Shown: one piece after another, positions 13,794 to 22,045 of the stretch
How positions within the stretch are numbered: position 1 is the stretch's first letter
Layout of the letters: every line of letters begins with the position of its first letter
Assembly: GCA_964445135.1 (NCBI GenBank)
Contig: CAYUJW010000010.1
Span: 1-27,689, forward strand
Direction of reading: 5' to 3'
Length of the DNA stretch: 27,689 bases
Source: JACOTV01 sp964445135
GTDB taxonomy: Bacteria > Patescibacteriota > Microgenomatia > UBA1406 > GWC2-37-13
Translations under genes and position numbers: made by a program
The notes under the pieces: generated by a model
Seen by the model: only the letters and a program-made list of their open reading frames with translations
Told to the model about the DNA's origin: nothing
Databases searched by the model: none

Positions 13794-14122
13794 GAAGGAG
13801 AGCGGCCTGGCCGGTCAAGCGCCTCAAGAACCGTCTTCATACGGCCTGACACGATAAGCCAGAGTACCCCCGAGATTGCCGCCGTTTTGTGGGCAACTGC
13901 CTCCCCCACTATGCTGTTGCACAGCAAATCTCCAACCACAACGGTCATTGAGCCAATACATACGAGTCCTGCCGTGCGTACCAGTTGATCTACACGAGTC
14001 TCAATGCCTTCATCAGAGGGAGGTAGAGCCAGGTGGTGTGGCCATTCGTCATCATGAAAGAATGGTTGTTCGGAGTGTGGCATAGGGGTCCACAGGACAT
14101 GGTGACAGAATTGGTGGTTCAC
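13790..14122 (-). CDS. Small membrane protein, unknown function
   Basis: This frame of 110 codons starts at GTG (14122), or 97 codons from an internal ATG at 14083 (MPHSEQPFFHDDEWPHHL). The N-terminal part is rich in H, D and E. It is followed by two hydrophobic stretches (about 51-70 and 78-95) that could be membrane helices, then a short basic C-terminus (LDRPGRSPS). No family is recognised. It fills the gap between the convergent recR and the M3 peptidase gene and overlaps recR by 4 bases. No clear ribosome binding site is seen for either start. It could be a chance frame, but the hydrophobic pattern argues for a real small membrane protein. Confidence 0.45.
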   Translation of the reverse strand: MNHQFCHHVLWTPMPHSEQPFFHDDEWPHHLALPPSDEGIETRVDQLVRTAGLVCIGSMTVVVGDLLCNSIVGEAVAHKTAAISGVLWLIVSGRMKTVLEALDRPGRSPS

Positions 14123-14157
14123 CGTGGTGTAGAGATGTACAAACAGTCCTGATTTTG

Positions 14158-15936
14158 TCAGACGACCGCTTGGAGATTTTTTTTCACTTGGTCAATCCCC
14201 TCTTGCCACACGAGGGGTGCGGTGATGTCGATTCCAATGCTCTTGAGAACTTCCTGTGGAGAAGCAGATGTGCCAGCGCTTAAGAACGTTTTCACTTGAG
14301 CGATATACGCCCCATCTTGGCGAACTCGTGCTTGCATCAACTTGGAAATAAGAAGCCCAAATGCATATGAATAGTTGTAAAAATATGCGCGGATGTGTGA
14401 CCAGTAGATCCACCATCTGTGGGATCCGGCGCTTTGTAAAACGGCAGGCCCCATATACTCACTCATATACTGAGTAAATAATTCTCCAATCTGCTCGCTT
14501 GACACATAGCCATTGTTTCGATATGCGTCATGAAGTGCGCGCTCAAAACGATAACATGCAACTTGGCGCCATATGGTGCTTATGTCGTCGTTGAGTCGGC
14601 TCATCATTAACGATTGCTTTGTCGGCTCATCAACGCCTGAGGCAAGACGTTCGTAAATAAAATCTTCCATAAACGTACTTGCTACTTCGGCAGTTGAAGT
14701 GGGTGTTGCAAAGTACAGAGAATGCAGTCTGCTTTGGCGAATTAACTCGTTGTTTATGGCATGTCCAAATTCATGTGCAATTGTGGTGACGTCTCGCAAT
14801 TGGCCCGTGAAGTTGAGAAGCACATAGGTTGGATTTGTGAGCATGTCATGTGCACAAAATGCGCCACCTCGTTTGCCAACTTTTGGAAATACATCCATCT
14901 GAGCTCCCAATTGAAGACGCTGGTATATATCGGCAAATTCCCCGTCGAGTGCGGCAAACATGTCGCCCACCATTTGGTTGGCCTCATCATATGAGTACGT
15001 CTTGTCAATTGATCCAATTTCAAGATTCCGTTCGTGGTATTGCAGTCGAGCCAAACCGAGCAGGTTCGCTTTTTTTGCATAATATTCATGCGCGATCGTG
15101 TTTGTTGCAACGACCGCCTCAACGAGTGCGTCAACCACCTCTTCTTCAACATCATCTGACAACAGCCTGGCACTATCTGCGCGTTTATATCCGCGTATTT
15201 CATCCTCAACACGTTTATATTCAAGAATGCTGTTAAGCTGAGCTGTTGCAACTTTTTCATGGGAAGTAAGTATCTCATCAAAGACATGTGCCGCCCCATC
15301 ACGCACCTGCTGATCCCGGTTGTTCATTGCATTCATGACTTGCTCAAATGATTGAAGGGCTGGTTCCCCCCCTTTTTCTACAACAAGTGTTTTTTGCTCA
15401 GCTGATAACAAATCAGGAATGAGTCGCTCCCATGCCGCGTAGGCCGACGTTGATTTCATCATAACAATGCGCTCCTCAGTCTCAGTGAGAGTGTATTGGC
15501 CACTTGCAAAACACTGCTCAAGGAGATGTTTGTATGGCCAAAGGCGCTCACTTGCTAAAAATTCTTTTTGTTTAGCGCTTGGTATCTTGCCGAGTGAAAG
15601 CATAAAAAATTGTAGTTTGCTCCACTGTTTTTGCGCGTTTTGCGTTGCTTGTGAAAGTCCGGCTTTTGTTGCGGCATCCTCGCTGTTGAGTGAATGCTTG
15701 AGCGAATAGTAGTATCCAACGTTTCCATCCAAACCGTGAATACGCATGAGCTGCTCATATTCATCAAGTGCTTGGCGCAGGGTATGTGCGTCAATGAGAA
15801 ATTGAGTATTTGTTTTCCACGCGTTGCAAAATGCATCTACCGCGGCTGCCGCCTTCTGCACTTGGTCTGTTTCTTTCAGATTCTGATCGTTTACCAGAAG
15901 CTCAAGATTCCATTGGGTAGGTGTGGATGTTTTCAT
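14158..15936 (-). CDS. pepF: M3 family oligoendopeptidase (PepF-like)
   Basis: This 592-residue M3B metallopeptidase is of typical PepF size (about 600). The zinc motif is HEFGH (388-392) in TTIAHEFGHAINNELI, with the downstream glutamate in TSTAEVASTFMEDF. The upstream GKRGGAFCAHD and NPTYVLLNFTGQL and the C-terminal tyrosine-rich RAYFYNYSYAFGLL match substrate-binding parts of the family. The N-terminal two-thirds is helical (PepF N-domain). The enzyme cleaves peptides of roughly 7-17 residues in the cytoplasm. The gene ends at TGA at a family-consistent C-terminus, which supports the standard code. A TATACG lies about 23 bases before the ATG. Confidence 0.93.
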   Translation of the reverse strand: MKTSTPTQWNLELLVNDQNLKETDQVQKAAAAVDAFCNAWKTNTQFLIDAHTLRQALDEYEQLMRIHGLDGNVGYYYSLKHSLNSEDAATKAGLSQATQNAQKQWSKLQFFMLSLGKIPSAKQKEFLASERLWPYKHLLEQCFASGQYTLTETEERIVMMKSTSAYAAWERLIPDLLSAEQKTLVVEKGGEPALQSFEQVMNAMNNRDQQVRDGAAHVFDEILTSHEKVATAQLNSILEYKRVEDEIRGYKRADSARLLSDDVEEEVVDALVEAVVATNTIAHEYYAKKANLLGLARLQYHERNLEIGSIDKTYSYDEANQMVGDMFAALDGEFADIYQRLQLGAQMDVFPKVGKRGGAFCAHDMLTNPTYVLLNFTGQLRDVTTIAHEFGHAINNELIRQSRLHSLYFATPTSTAEVASTFMEDFIYERLASGVDEPTKQSLMMSRLNDDISTIWRQVACYRFERALHDAYRNNGYVSSEQIGELFTQYMSEYMGPAVLQSAGSHRWWIYWSHIRAYFYNYSYAFGLLISKLMQARVRQDGAYIAQVKTFLSAGTSASPQEVLKSIGIDITAPLVWQEGIDQVKKNLQAVV

Positions 15937-15968
15937 AGGTCGTGTGTCAACGAAACTTACGTATAGAG

Positions 15969-17216
15969 TTATTTTGTTACGTCGTGTTCAAGTACTATTT
16001 CTCGTGTTCTGGGGAAACCATTGTAGCCGGCGGCACTCATGGAGGCGACATATGCGCCCGCGCCCTCAACCACCAGATAATCTCCAATTTTCGCTTTGCC
16101 AAGGAGTCTTGGGGAAAGCTTATGCCCATCGCCCTCTTCAACGGTAAATACATCGCTTGATTCACAACAATGACCAACGACGATGTATGGCATATAGGTG
16201 TCGGGGGGGCAGTCGGTTCGTGGTACCACAACGAGCGGATGTTGCCCGCCATACATGGCCGGTCGAAGAATATCATTCATTCCAGTGTTTATGCGCAAAA
16301 AAGTGAAGCCCGTGGACCCTGTGTCTACGATATCGACCACTTGACTAATAATGCAAGTTGATCGGGCCGAAAGATATGTTCCTGGCTCAATTTCTATATG
16401 ATCAAATACCCGACCGGTACGATTGGAATAATCTTGTATTTTCTCATCTAGCTGTGTAATGACTGTATGCATGTCGACTGACTGCTCATATTTCATGCGG
16501 CCAACTTTAAAGCCGCCGCCAAGATTAATAACAGACACATCTGGCAATTTTTCAATAAGTGCCAGATTAATATCAACCACATGCATCCACTCAGCCGGGT
16601 CTGTGCCGCAGCCAATATGCGTGTTCATTTGCGTGATTTTTAGCCCATAGGTGTTGGCCACAACAAGTGCCTGATCTATGTATTCATGCCAAATGCCAAA
16701 CGCGGCAGTTGGACCGGCAGTAGTTACTTTCATACTCTCACCTTTTCCAACTCCTGGGTTAATTCGTACCGCAACAGATGTGTTTGGAGCACACTTTCCG
16801 TAAAGCTCAAGTTGGTGAAGTGATGTTGCCACGTATTGCACTCCTTGTGCAAGAAGTCCGCTCAGATTCCTGGCCGGCTGTTGGCTATTGAGAATGATAT
16901 GAGATGCGGGATATGCGCAATCAAGAGCGTATTGTGCTTCGTATTCTGAGCTGGCATCAAGATGAATATCGTGTTCCAATAGTCGTGCCAGTAGTGCGGG
17001 GTGTGGATTGGCCTTCATCGCATAGCGAACTTTAATGTTGGTTTTGGTTGGGACGTTTGTTATTGATGCAAGCTGTCGCTCAACGGCATCAAGCGAGAGC
17101 ACATATATAGGTGTGCCAAATTCACTCGCTATGGAGCGCACCTGACTTTCAGTAAGTAATGCCAATTGCTCGGGAGTAGATGTGTTATTGTGTTGACTCA
17201 TATACTGTTTCATCAA
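15969..17216 (-). CDS. Diaminopimelate decarboxylase-like PLP enzyme (alanine racemase fold)
   Basis: This 415-residue protein has the fold-type III PLP barrel plus C-terminal beta domain of the LysA/ornithine decarboxylase group. The PLP lysine is K68 in VRYAMKANPHP. The phosphate-binding glycine loop is INLGGGFKVG. EPGTYLSARS and the active-site VVGHCCESSDVFT (Cys and Glu contributed across the dimer interface) are characteristic of DAP decarboxylase. The C-terminus has VVEGAGAYVASMSAAGYNGF. DAP decarboxylase makes L-lysine from meso-DAP; relatives act on ornithine, arginine or carboxynorspermidine. No other lysine genes are seen, so the substrate is open. Several ATGs are possible near the start (17216, 17213, 17201). 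Confidence 0.85.
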   Translation of the reverse strand: MMKQYMSQHNNTSTPEQLALLTESQVRSIASEFGTPIYVLSLDAVERQLASITNVPTKTNIKVRYAMKANPHPALLARLLEHDIHLDASSEYEAQYALDCAYPASHIILNSQQPARNLSGLLAQGVQYVATSLHQLELYGKCAPNTSVAVRINPGVGKGESMKVTTAGPTAAFGIWHEYIDQALVVANTYGLKITQMNTHIGCGTDPAEWMHVVDINLALIEKLPDVSVINLGGGFKVGRMKYEQSVDMHTVITQLDEKIQDYSNRTGRVFDHIEIEPGTYLSARSTCIISQVVDIVDTGSTGFTFLRINTGMNDILRPAMYGGQHPLVVVPRTDCPPDTYMPYIVVGHCCESSDVFTVEEGDGHKLSPRLLGKAKIGDYLVVEGAGAYVASMSAAGYNGFPRTREIVLEHDVTK

Positions 17217-17287
17217 TTTCTGGTGAATGAAAGCATTAATTGTATAAGGTGCTTTTGTAAATCACAACCGCTGCGCACAAAGAATGG

Positions 17288-18214
17288 TTATTGGGATCGA
17301 AGTGTTTGTGCAAGTGTGGCGCTTATGTCTACTTCTTGAAGTTTGTCAAATGCAAGGGTTGGGTCAAGGGCGATTGTGTTGGTACTAAAGAGTTTTTCAA
17401 GTGGTGAGTCTTGGATTTTGGCAGGTGCTGATGAGCCCAAATCATGATGTGCAATGGCGGCCACTGCGCGGGTTGCTCCCTTTGCAATGCATGCTTCTGC
17501 CGCATGAATAAGCGTTCCGCCTGAAGTCGTTACATCATCCACAATGATCACGGTCTTTCCAGCAGTTTCGCCAAAAACTTGCACTGCGCGACTTGTGTGA
17601 ATGACGTCTTGATTTCGACTCTTCTCAACAACTGTGAGATCAAAAGAATCGTTTCCAAAAAATGCACTTCCAAATGTGCGTGCCCGTTCAATGCCGCCCT
17701 GGTCAGGCGACACGATCGCCACGTGTTCAGGTGATACATCGTGACCAATATAATTTTTGACAGTTTCGGCAAGTGCCGCAAGAGTGCTGGTGTGGGTAAA
17801 GGGAATTGAAAAAATACCTTTTGATCCCTCGTCGTGCAAATCACACGTGACGATGCGCGAAACTCCAAGCGCTTCAAGCAGACGAATTACCACGTTGACA
17901 GACACTGCTTCTCCACTCCTATGCTGAATGTTTTGGCGTGCGTAACCCAAATATGGCATCACCACAATTACTTTTTTTGCCTCTTCGCGCATCAGCGCAT
18001 CACAAAATAAAAATAACTCCATCAGGTTCGTATCTGTTGGATTTGAGGTAGATTGAATGACCACACACACTTCATCGCGCACTTCACACTCAACGCGAAC
18101 GCGTACTTCAGAGTTGTCAAAGCGGATAACTTCAGCGGGACTCAATGACAGGCCAAGATGTTTGGCAATTGATTCGGCAAGCGGTCGATTGGCAGTTCCT
18201 GAAAATATTTTCAA
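17288..18214 (-). CDS. prs: Ribose-phosphate pyrophosphokinase (PRPP synthetase)
   Basis: This 308-residue protein is of normal PRPP synthetase length. FSGTANRPLAESIAKHLG is the conserved start. The ATP-binding region has MPYLGYARQNIQ, and the metal/phosphate segment is VTCDLHDEGSKGIFSIP. The catalytic flexible loop keeps a K and R in VEKSRNQ. The PRPP-binding loop is VIIVDDVTTSGGT. It makes PRPP from ribose-5-phosphate and ATP for nucleotide synthesis and salvage. The start codon is TTG (18214-18212), since no in-frame ATG, GTG or CTG gives the conserved N-terminus. No Shine-Dalgarno is visible. The gene follows ybaB on the same strand after a 43-base gap. Confidence 0.95.
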   Translation of the reverse strand: MKIFSGTANRPLAESIAKHLGLSLSPAEVIRFDNSEVRVRVECEVRDEVCVVIQSTSNPTDTNLMELFLFCDALMREEAKKVIVVMPYLGYARQNIQHRSGEAVSVNVVIRLLEALGVSRIVTCDLHDEGSKGIFSIPFTHTSTLAALAETVKNYIGHDVSPEHVAIVSPDQGGIERARTFGSAFFGNDSFDLTVVEKSRNQDVIHTSRAVQVFGETAGKTVIIVDDVTTSGGTLIHAAEACIAKGATRAVAAIAHHDLGSSAPAKIQDSPLEKLFSTNTIALDPTLAFDKLQEVDISATLAQTLRSQ

Positions 18215-18257
18215 ATGGTAATCGCCACAAATGTATTAATTAAAGCTTATTCTCGCA

Positions 18258-18506
18258 TTATTCGTCTCCACCCATGCTCATCAAAGTTTGAGCTGCGTGC
18301 TCTTGGGTTTTTTTGACTGCTTCATTAATCGCATCAACGATACGATCAAACGGTTCGCCGTCAATCAGAACTTTTTCGATTTTTTGATCACCACGCATTT
18401 GAATGGTGACGCCGTTTTTCTCAACAGTCACACTCTGTGCTTTGAGCGCTTTTTGAATTTGTTGTAATTTTTGTAGGTCACCAAGACCTTTTAAAGGATT
18501 AAACAT
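18258..18506 (-). CDS. ybaB: YbaB/EbfC family nucleoid-associated protein (short)
   Basis: This 82-residue protein has the YbaB pattern: MFNPLKGLGDLQKLQQIQKALK, then a strand VTVEKNGVTIQMRGDQKIEKVLID, then an amphipathic helix RIVDAINEAVKKTQEHAAQ. The usual length is about 100-110 residues. The missing part is mainly in the N-terminal helix, which is shorter here. YbaB forms a DNA-binding dimer and commonly sits between dnaX and recR. Here it follows dnaX on the same strand (54-base gap) and precedes prs. The family call is confident. Confidence 0.9.
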   Translation of the reverse strand: MFNPLKGLGDLQKLQQIQKALKAQSVTVEKNGVTIQMRGDQKIEKVLIDGEPFDRIVDAINEAVKKTQEHAAQTLMSMGGDE

Positions 18507-18559
18507 AATATGTCTTTTTTGAAAAAATGGTAATGTAACGTGAACGCACCTTTGCTCAC

Positions 18560-19540
18560 TTACTTCTTCTCATTATAGAAGTCGACGATAGCAATCTCAA
18601 CAGGAATCGATTCAATTGGTGTTGATTTGAGTCCCAAGTATGCCTCACTCATCAGCTTGATGAGTCGGCTCAGCTGCGAACTGGTAAGTGTGGTTGGAAC
18701 ATTCACACCTTCAACTCCCGACTTTGTAAGCAGTGCAAGCCGAAGCTGTTGGAGCACATCTTCCAAAAATGGCTTGACGTTTGCGCCTTGCTCTACAAAA
18801 TCTTTAAACCATTGGAGTGTTGTTTTTACATCGCCCTTTTCAAGAACTGACAAAAAAGTTTGCTCACCAGCAACGCCCAAATATTTTCGCGCTTGCTCGG
18901 CAGTTGTTGCTTGTTGGATGACCAAGTCTTCCATGAGCTTTGCTGCGTCGCGAAATGATCCGTCTGCGTGAGTTGCAATCAGCTCATAGAGATCGTCAGG
19001 AAGCGTGAGTTTTTCACCTTTGGCAATGCGCTTGAGCATGTGAATGATGTCATCGTTTTTAGCTCGTGCAAATTGGATGATGCTGCAGCGTGAGACAATT
19101 GTCTTTGGGACTTTCTCGATATTGGTGGTGGCCAGAATAAATAAGGTTGTTTCAGGAGGTTCCTCGAGTGTTTTAAGCAGTGCGTTAAACGCATCATTGG
19201 TAATCATGTGACATTCGTCAATGATAAATACCCGATACTTCCCGCTCATCGGGAGAAATGAAGCTTCGCGAATCAGGCTTTTTACCTCGTCAATTCCACG
19301 ATTGGATGCAGCGTCCATCTCAACAATATCTGAAGATTGCGCAATTGATTCATCTGCCGCAAGTTCATTTACATGTCGGGCAATGATGCGGGCGATCGAT
19401 GTTTTTCCCGTGCCTTTTTGCCCAGTGAGCATGAGTGCGTGTGGAATAGTATCTGCTTGGAAGAGGTTTTGAATCGATGCACGAATGGCTTCGTTATCAA
19501 TTTCGTCAATTGTTGCTGGTCGGTATTTTAGATAATACAT
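18560..19540 (-). CDS. dnaX: DNA polymerase III gamma/tau subunit, short form without zinc module
   Basis: This 326-residue clamp-loader ATPase starts at the canonical MYYLKYRP. Walker A is GQKGTGKT (40-47), the Walker B DECH box is at 108-111 in VFIIDECHMI, and sensor 1 lies in FILATTNIEKVP with the SRC arginine-finger motif just after. EMDAASNRGIDEV is a DnaX hallmark. The Cys4 zinc module normally found between Walker A and this motif is absent: residues 55-72 contain no cysteine. The tau C-terminal domains IV-V are also absent, so the product is gamma-like. An extended -10 promoter lies 15 bases before the ATG. The gene leads dnaX-ybaB-prs. Confidence 0.93.
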   Translation of the reverse strand: MYYLKYRPATIDEIDNEAIRASIQNLFQADTIPHALMLTGQKGTGKTSIARIIARHVNELAADESIAQSSDIVEMDAASNRGIDEVKSLIREASFLPMSGKYRVFIIDECHMITNDAFNALLKTLEEPPETTLFILATTNIEKVPKTIVSRCSIIQFARAKNDDIIHMLKRIAKGEKLTLPDDLYELIATHADGSFRDAAKLMEDLVIQQATTAEQARKYLGVAGEQTFLSVLEKGDVKTTLQWFKDFVEQGANVKPFLEDVLQQLRLALLTKSGVEGVNVPTTLTSSQLSRLIKLMSEAYLGLKSTPIESIPVEIAIVDFYNEKK

Positions 19541-19555
19541 AGGGTGCGGTCCCTT

Positions 19556-19564
19556 AGTATAGCA
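19556..19564 (-). promoter_or_regulatory. Extended -10 promoter of dnaX
   Basis: Minus-strand TGCTATACT ends 15 bases before the dnaX ATG at 19540, implying a leader of about 8-9 bases. It has the same TGC-TATA(A/C)T form as at cysS. Confidence 0.5.
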
Positions 19565-19578
19565 AAAACACGGTCATG

Positions 19579-19941
19579 TTATTTTACTTCTTTCAGGAGA
19601 TTATTGAGTCCGTGTTCAAGGAGTGTGTCGATCATGACGTCCACTCGTTTGTTGCGCTCTGCAGCCAACAGCACCACTTGTGGATAACACATCACAACCT
19701 CGCCCCAAAAGAGCTTTCCGTTTTCTTGTTTTTCCATAAAAGGAAATGAAAGTACGGGAAGCGCAACATCTTCATGTTTGTAGGTGTTGCTTACTTGGCG
19801 CATCTTGGTTTTTCCAACAAACGCAATGTTACATTCAAGCATTGATTCCTCAATTGAATGAGACACGAAAAATCGACTCGCAGTATGTGAAATTGCGCTC
19901 TTGTTGATTTTATAGCGTGAAGGACAAGCAATATGAATCAT
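19579..19941 (-). CDS. YbeY-like protein lacking the zinc histidine triad
   Basis: This 120-residue protein resembles endoribonuclease YbeY in its middle part: ECNIAFVGKTKMRQVSNTYK (about 36-55), then VALPVLSFPFMEK (YbeY has TDVLSFP here), then GEVVMCYPQVVLLAAE, matching the GDI(V/I)I....A..EA block. YbeY normally continues into HGxLHLxGYDH, whose three histidines bind zinc. Here the sequence is LLEHGLNNLLKEVK followed by a stop, so only one of the three histidines remains and the C-terminus is cut. It may be an inactive or RNA-binding derivative, or a recently decayed gene. It sits between rpsU and dnaX on the same strand. The fold call is fairly confident; activity is doubtful. Confidence 0.75.
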   Translation of the reverse strand: MIHIACPSRYKINKSAISHTASRFFVSHSIEESMLECNIAFVGKTKMRQVSNTYKHEDVALPVLSFPFMEKQENGKLFWGEVVMCYPQVVLLAAERNKRVDVMIDTLLEHGLNNLLKEVK

Positions 19942-19999
19942 AGAAAATGTGTACGTTGCAAAAGTTCAAAAATGCAGATCGAGTATTTGCTGGTAATTA

Positions 20000-20194
20000 T
20001 TAGCGAGTGCTTCGGCGGGATGCTGAACGACGATTACGCTGCTCTTTCTCTTTTTCCTTTTTTAAGCGAGATGGCTTTTTGTAAAAGAGTCGATCACGTA
20101 CTTCAGTAACAATATCTTCGTCAATAAAATCTCGGGTAAAACGTCGAAACATAGCGTCCTTGGATTCACCTTTTTTCTTGAGTGCAAGAACCAT
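20000..20194 (-). CDS. rpsU: 30S ribosomal protein bS21
   Basis: I choose the ATG at 20194 (64 residues, MVLALKKKGESKD). The frame extends 7 codons upstream, but a perfect Shine-Dalgarno AGGAGG lies there, 10 bases before this ATG. Features of S21 are DAMFRRFTRDFIDEDIVTEVRDRLFYKKPS and the highly basic tail LKKEKEKEQRNRRSASRRS. The protein binds near the 3' end of 16S rRNA in the small subunit and helps initiation. The strong Shine-Dalgarno is striking because most other genes here lack one. Confidence 0.93.
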   Translation of the reverse strand: MVLALKKKGESKDAMFRRFTRDFIDEDIVTEVRDRLFYKKPSRLKKEKEKEQRNRRSASRRSTR

Positions 20195-20204
20195 AAATAA
20201 ACAA

Positions 20205-20210
20205 CCTCCT
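20205..20210 (-). promoter_or_regulatory. Shine-Dalgarno deciding the rpsU start
   Basis: AGGAGG on the minus strand, 10 bases before the ATG at 20194. It would lie inside the coding region if the upstream ATG at 20215 were used, so it argues for the shorter product. Confidence 0.75.
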
Positions 20211-20306
20211 CTCAATGAGAATATGAATTATCAAATCTCATGAATGTCGAATTTTCAAAATCAACGAGCCCATCATTCCTGTTGCATTGCGTTGAGTATC
20301 TCTATT

Positions 20307-21164
20307 CTACGATATCTTCTTGATTATTTCAATGATAGCTGAAAACGCAAGGTGTGTCTTTTGCGCGCTGGGGTTTGCCGTTGAGCCGTCAAGGAGGATA
20401 TGATTGGATCCAACCAAGTGCCACGTGGCACGAGTATCTGCTTTTTTCACGGCCTCATATACGGGGGTTAAGTCAATGGTCTCAACGGGAAATGCTTTGA
20501 CTTTTGTAAACCCGCTGTGCGGATCATGACGAAGAGCAAGTGCATAATGCGACTTTAATGCTAAGCGCAGCGTCTCTTCATTTCTTGTTTCAAATGCAAT
20601 TGCCTTCCCCCATTTGGTATTAAATACAAATCCATTTTGAAGCTCTTCTTCTGCGGCAATTTTATTTTTCATGATAATTATCAAGCCATCAAGCATCGTC
20701 ATGATGTGCGGCACATATACCGTTGGGTTTGACTCAACACCTTTGATGCCAAAAATAAGCTGGTGTAATCCAAAGTCATAAATATCACTGTTTGGATCGG
20801 GCCAGGTGGCTTCTGCGAAGTTGTCGATTTCATTCACCTGCTCAACAATTCTTGAAACGGCAGCGAGGTCGCGGCGCGCAATGTGTCCTTTTTCTTTCAG
20901 AAACTCAAATACGAGTTTTGTGGCACTCAGACGAGCAACTGTTTGGTGATGGTCAAAGCGTCCGCCGCCTGTGTCAACATGGATAATGTTTTCGTCGGCA
21001 TCCGGCGGATTATTACCAAGTGTTGTTGAGGCCGCAACATACATCATTTCCGCCTCTTTCCATTCAGGAAGATATTTTTTAATGAGCCAGCTTGACGCAA
21101 TAGCATCCAAGTCAGGCGATATATGTGTCACGATTGTTTTTTGTTGTGGTGGTGATTGGTCCAT
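20307..21164 (-). CDS. DHH/MYG1-like predicted phosphoesterase, paralog 1
   Basis: This 285-residue protein begins with IVTHISPDLDAIASSWLIKKYLPE (D18 and D20 in the D-x-D-A motif), then HVDTGGGRFDHHQ (D64, D71, H72, H73). A D-x-D-A motif followed by a D-x-GG....DHH motif is seen in DHH-type phosphoesterases and the related MYG1 (UPF0160) nucleases, which use these residues for divalent metal. The C-terminal part (FNTKWGKAIAFET, then FPVETIDLTPVYEAV) is shared with the neighbouring paralog. The substrate is unknown. The start is 6 bases after the stop of paralog 2, so the two are very likely one operon. Conservation of both metal motifs suggests it is active. Confidence 0.7.
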   Translation of the reverse strand: MDQSPPQQKTIVTHISPDLDAIASSWLIKKYLPEWKEAEMMYVAASTTLGNNPPDADENIIHVDTGGGRFDHHQTVARLSATKLVFEFLKEKGHIARRDLAAVSRIVEQVNEIDNFAEATWPDPNSDIYDFGLHQLIFGIKGVESNPTVYVPHIMTMLDGLIIIMKNKIAAEEELQNGFVFNTKWGKAIAFETRNEETLRLALKSHYALALRHDPHSGFTKVKAFPVETIDLTPVYEAVKKADTRATWHLVGSNHILLDGSTANPSAQKTHLAFSAIIEIIKKIS

Positions 21165-21170
21165 CTTGTA

Positions 21171-22013
21171 TTATGCAGTTTCTAATATATGTTGTAATTG
21201 AGTAAGTGAGAGTGCCGTTGGAGCCATGGCAGCACCTTTGCTACTTGCGTTCAGGAGCATGTTTTTTGAAATATGCAAAAACCATTCACCTGCCGTATCA
21301 TCTTTTTGAATCTGATTGTATGTAGGGGTTAAGTCAATTTTAGGGTCAGGAATTGATTTGATACGTGCCGCACCCGTTTTTGGATTTTTTTGCACAACGA
21401 CAACATACCCTTTAAATAGTGCCATCGTCTGTGCAGCAGTATTCTCAGAGTTGATCGCTAACCCTTTCCCCCACTTGGTATTAAATTCTATCGCGTCAGC
21501 CAACACATGCTCTGCTTCACCTTTTTCACGCAACACGATCAGTATCCCATCCAGCGCATTCCATGCATTTTCATAAACCGCTTCATCGGTCATGTCTGTT
21601 TTTTTCATACCGACAATAATCATGTGAAGCGCAAAGTCGTAGCGGTCATTTAGGGGATCGGGAAAGTTTATTTCGCCCAAATGATCAATCAATGTCGCAT
21701 ATGCGCTAATTCTTCCCAAGGGCTGAATCAATTCTTGCTTCAGGAGATCGTGTTCGCATAAGTATGCGTATACCCGTTCGGTCGCTGAGTGTTTTTTCTC
21801 AGGATCCACGATGTGATGATGGTCAAAGCGCCCACCTCCCGTATCGCAATGAATGATGTCGGGGTCCGCATCAACCTGCATGCCTTCAAGGGTAGTCCCC
21901 GCAGCAACGAGTGTGAGCTTCGCATCTTGAAACTCAGGAATATATCGCTTGATGAGCCACGCGCTGGCAACTGAGTCCAGGTCTGGGGATTGATGTGTCA
22001 CAATGGTCTTCAT
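21171..22013 (-). CDS. DHH/MYG1-like predicted phosphoesterase, paralog 2
   Basis: This 280-residue protein aligns along its length with paralog 1: IVTHQSPDLDSVASAWLIKRYIPEF (D11, D13), HCDTGGGRFDHHH, the DFALHMIIVGMKKTD region, FNTKWGKGLAINS and IDLTPTYNQIQKDDTAGEWFLH. This is a tandem duplication that has diverged considerably. The metal-site aspartates and histidines are kept in both, so both may be active or form a heteromer. The 5' flank contains a 14-bp direct repeat between this gene and proS. It is predicted cytoplasmic, with no signal peptide or membrane segment. Confidence 0.7.
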   Translation of the reverse strand: MKTIVTHQSPDLDSVASAWLIKRYIPEFQDAKLTLVAAGTTLEGMQVDADPDIIHCDTGGGRFDHHHIVDPEKKHSATERVYAYLCEHDLLKQELIQPLGRISAYATLIDHLGEINFPDPLNDRYDFALHMIIVGMKKTDMTDEAVYENAWNALDGILIVLREKGEAEHVLADAIEFNTKWGKGLAINSENTAAQTMALFKGYVVVVQKNPKTGAARIKSIPDPKIDLTPTYNQIQKDDTAGEWFLHISKNMLLNASSKGAAMAPTALSLTQLQHILETA

Positions 22014-22017
22014 AGGG

Positions 22018-22045
22018 GTTGCTGGTTGTCTGTTGCTGGTTGTTA
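22018..22045. repeat. 14-bp direct repeat x2 between proS and DHH paralog 2
   Basis: GTTGCTGGTTGTCT (22018-22031) is followed directly by GTTGCTGGTTGTTA (22032-22045), differing only in the last two bases. The second copy includes the proS stop codon (TTA on plus, TAA on minus). Confidence 0.75.
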
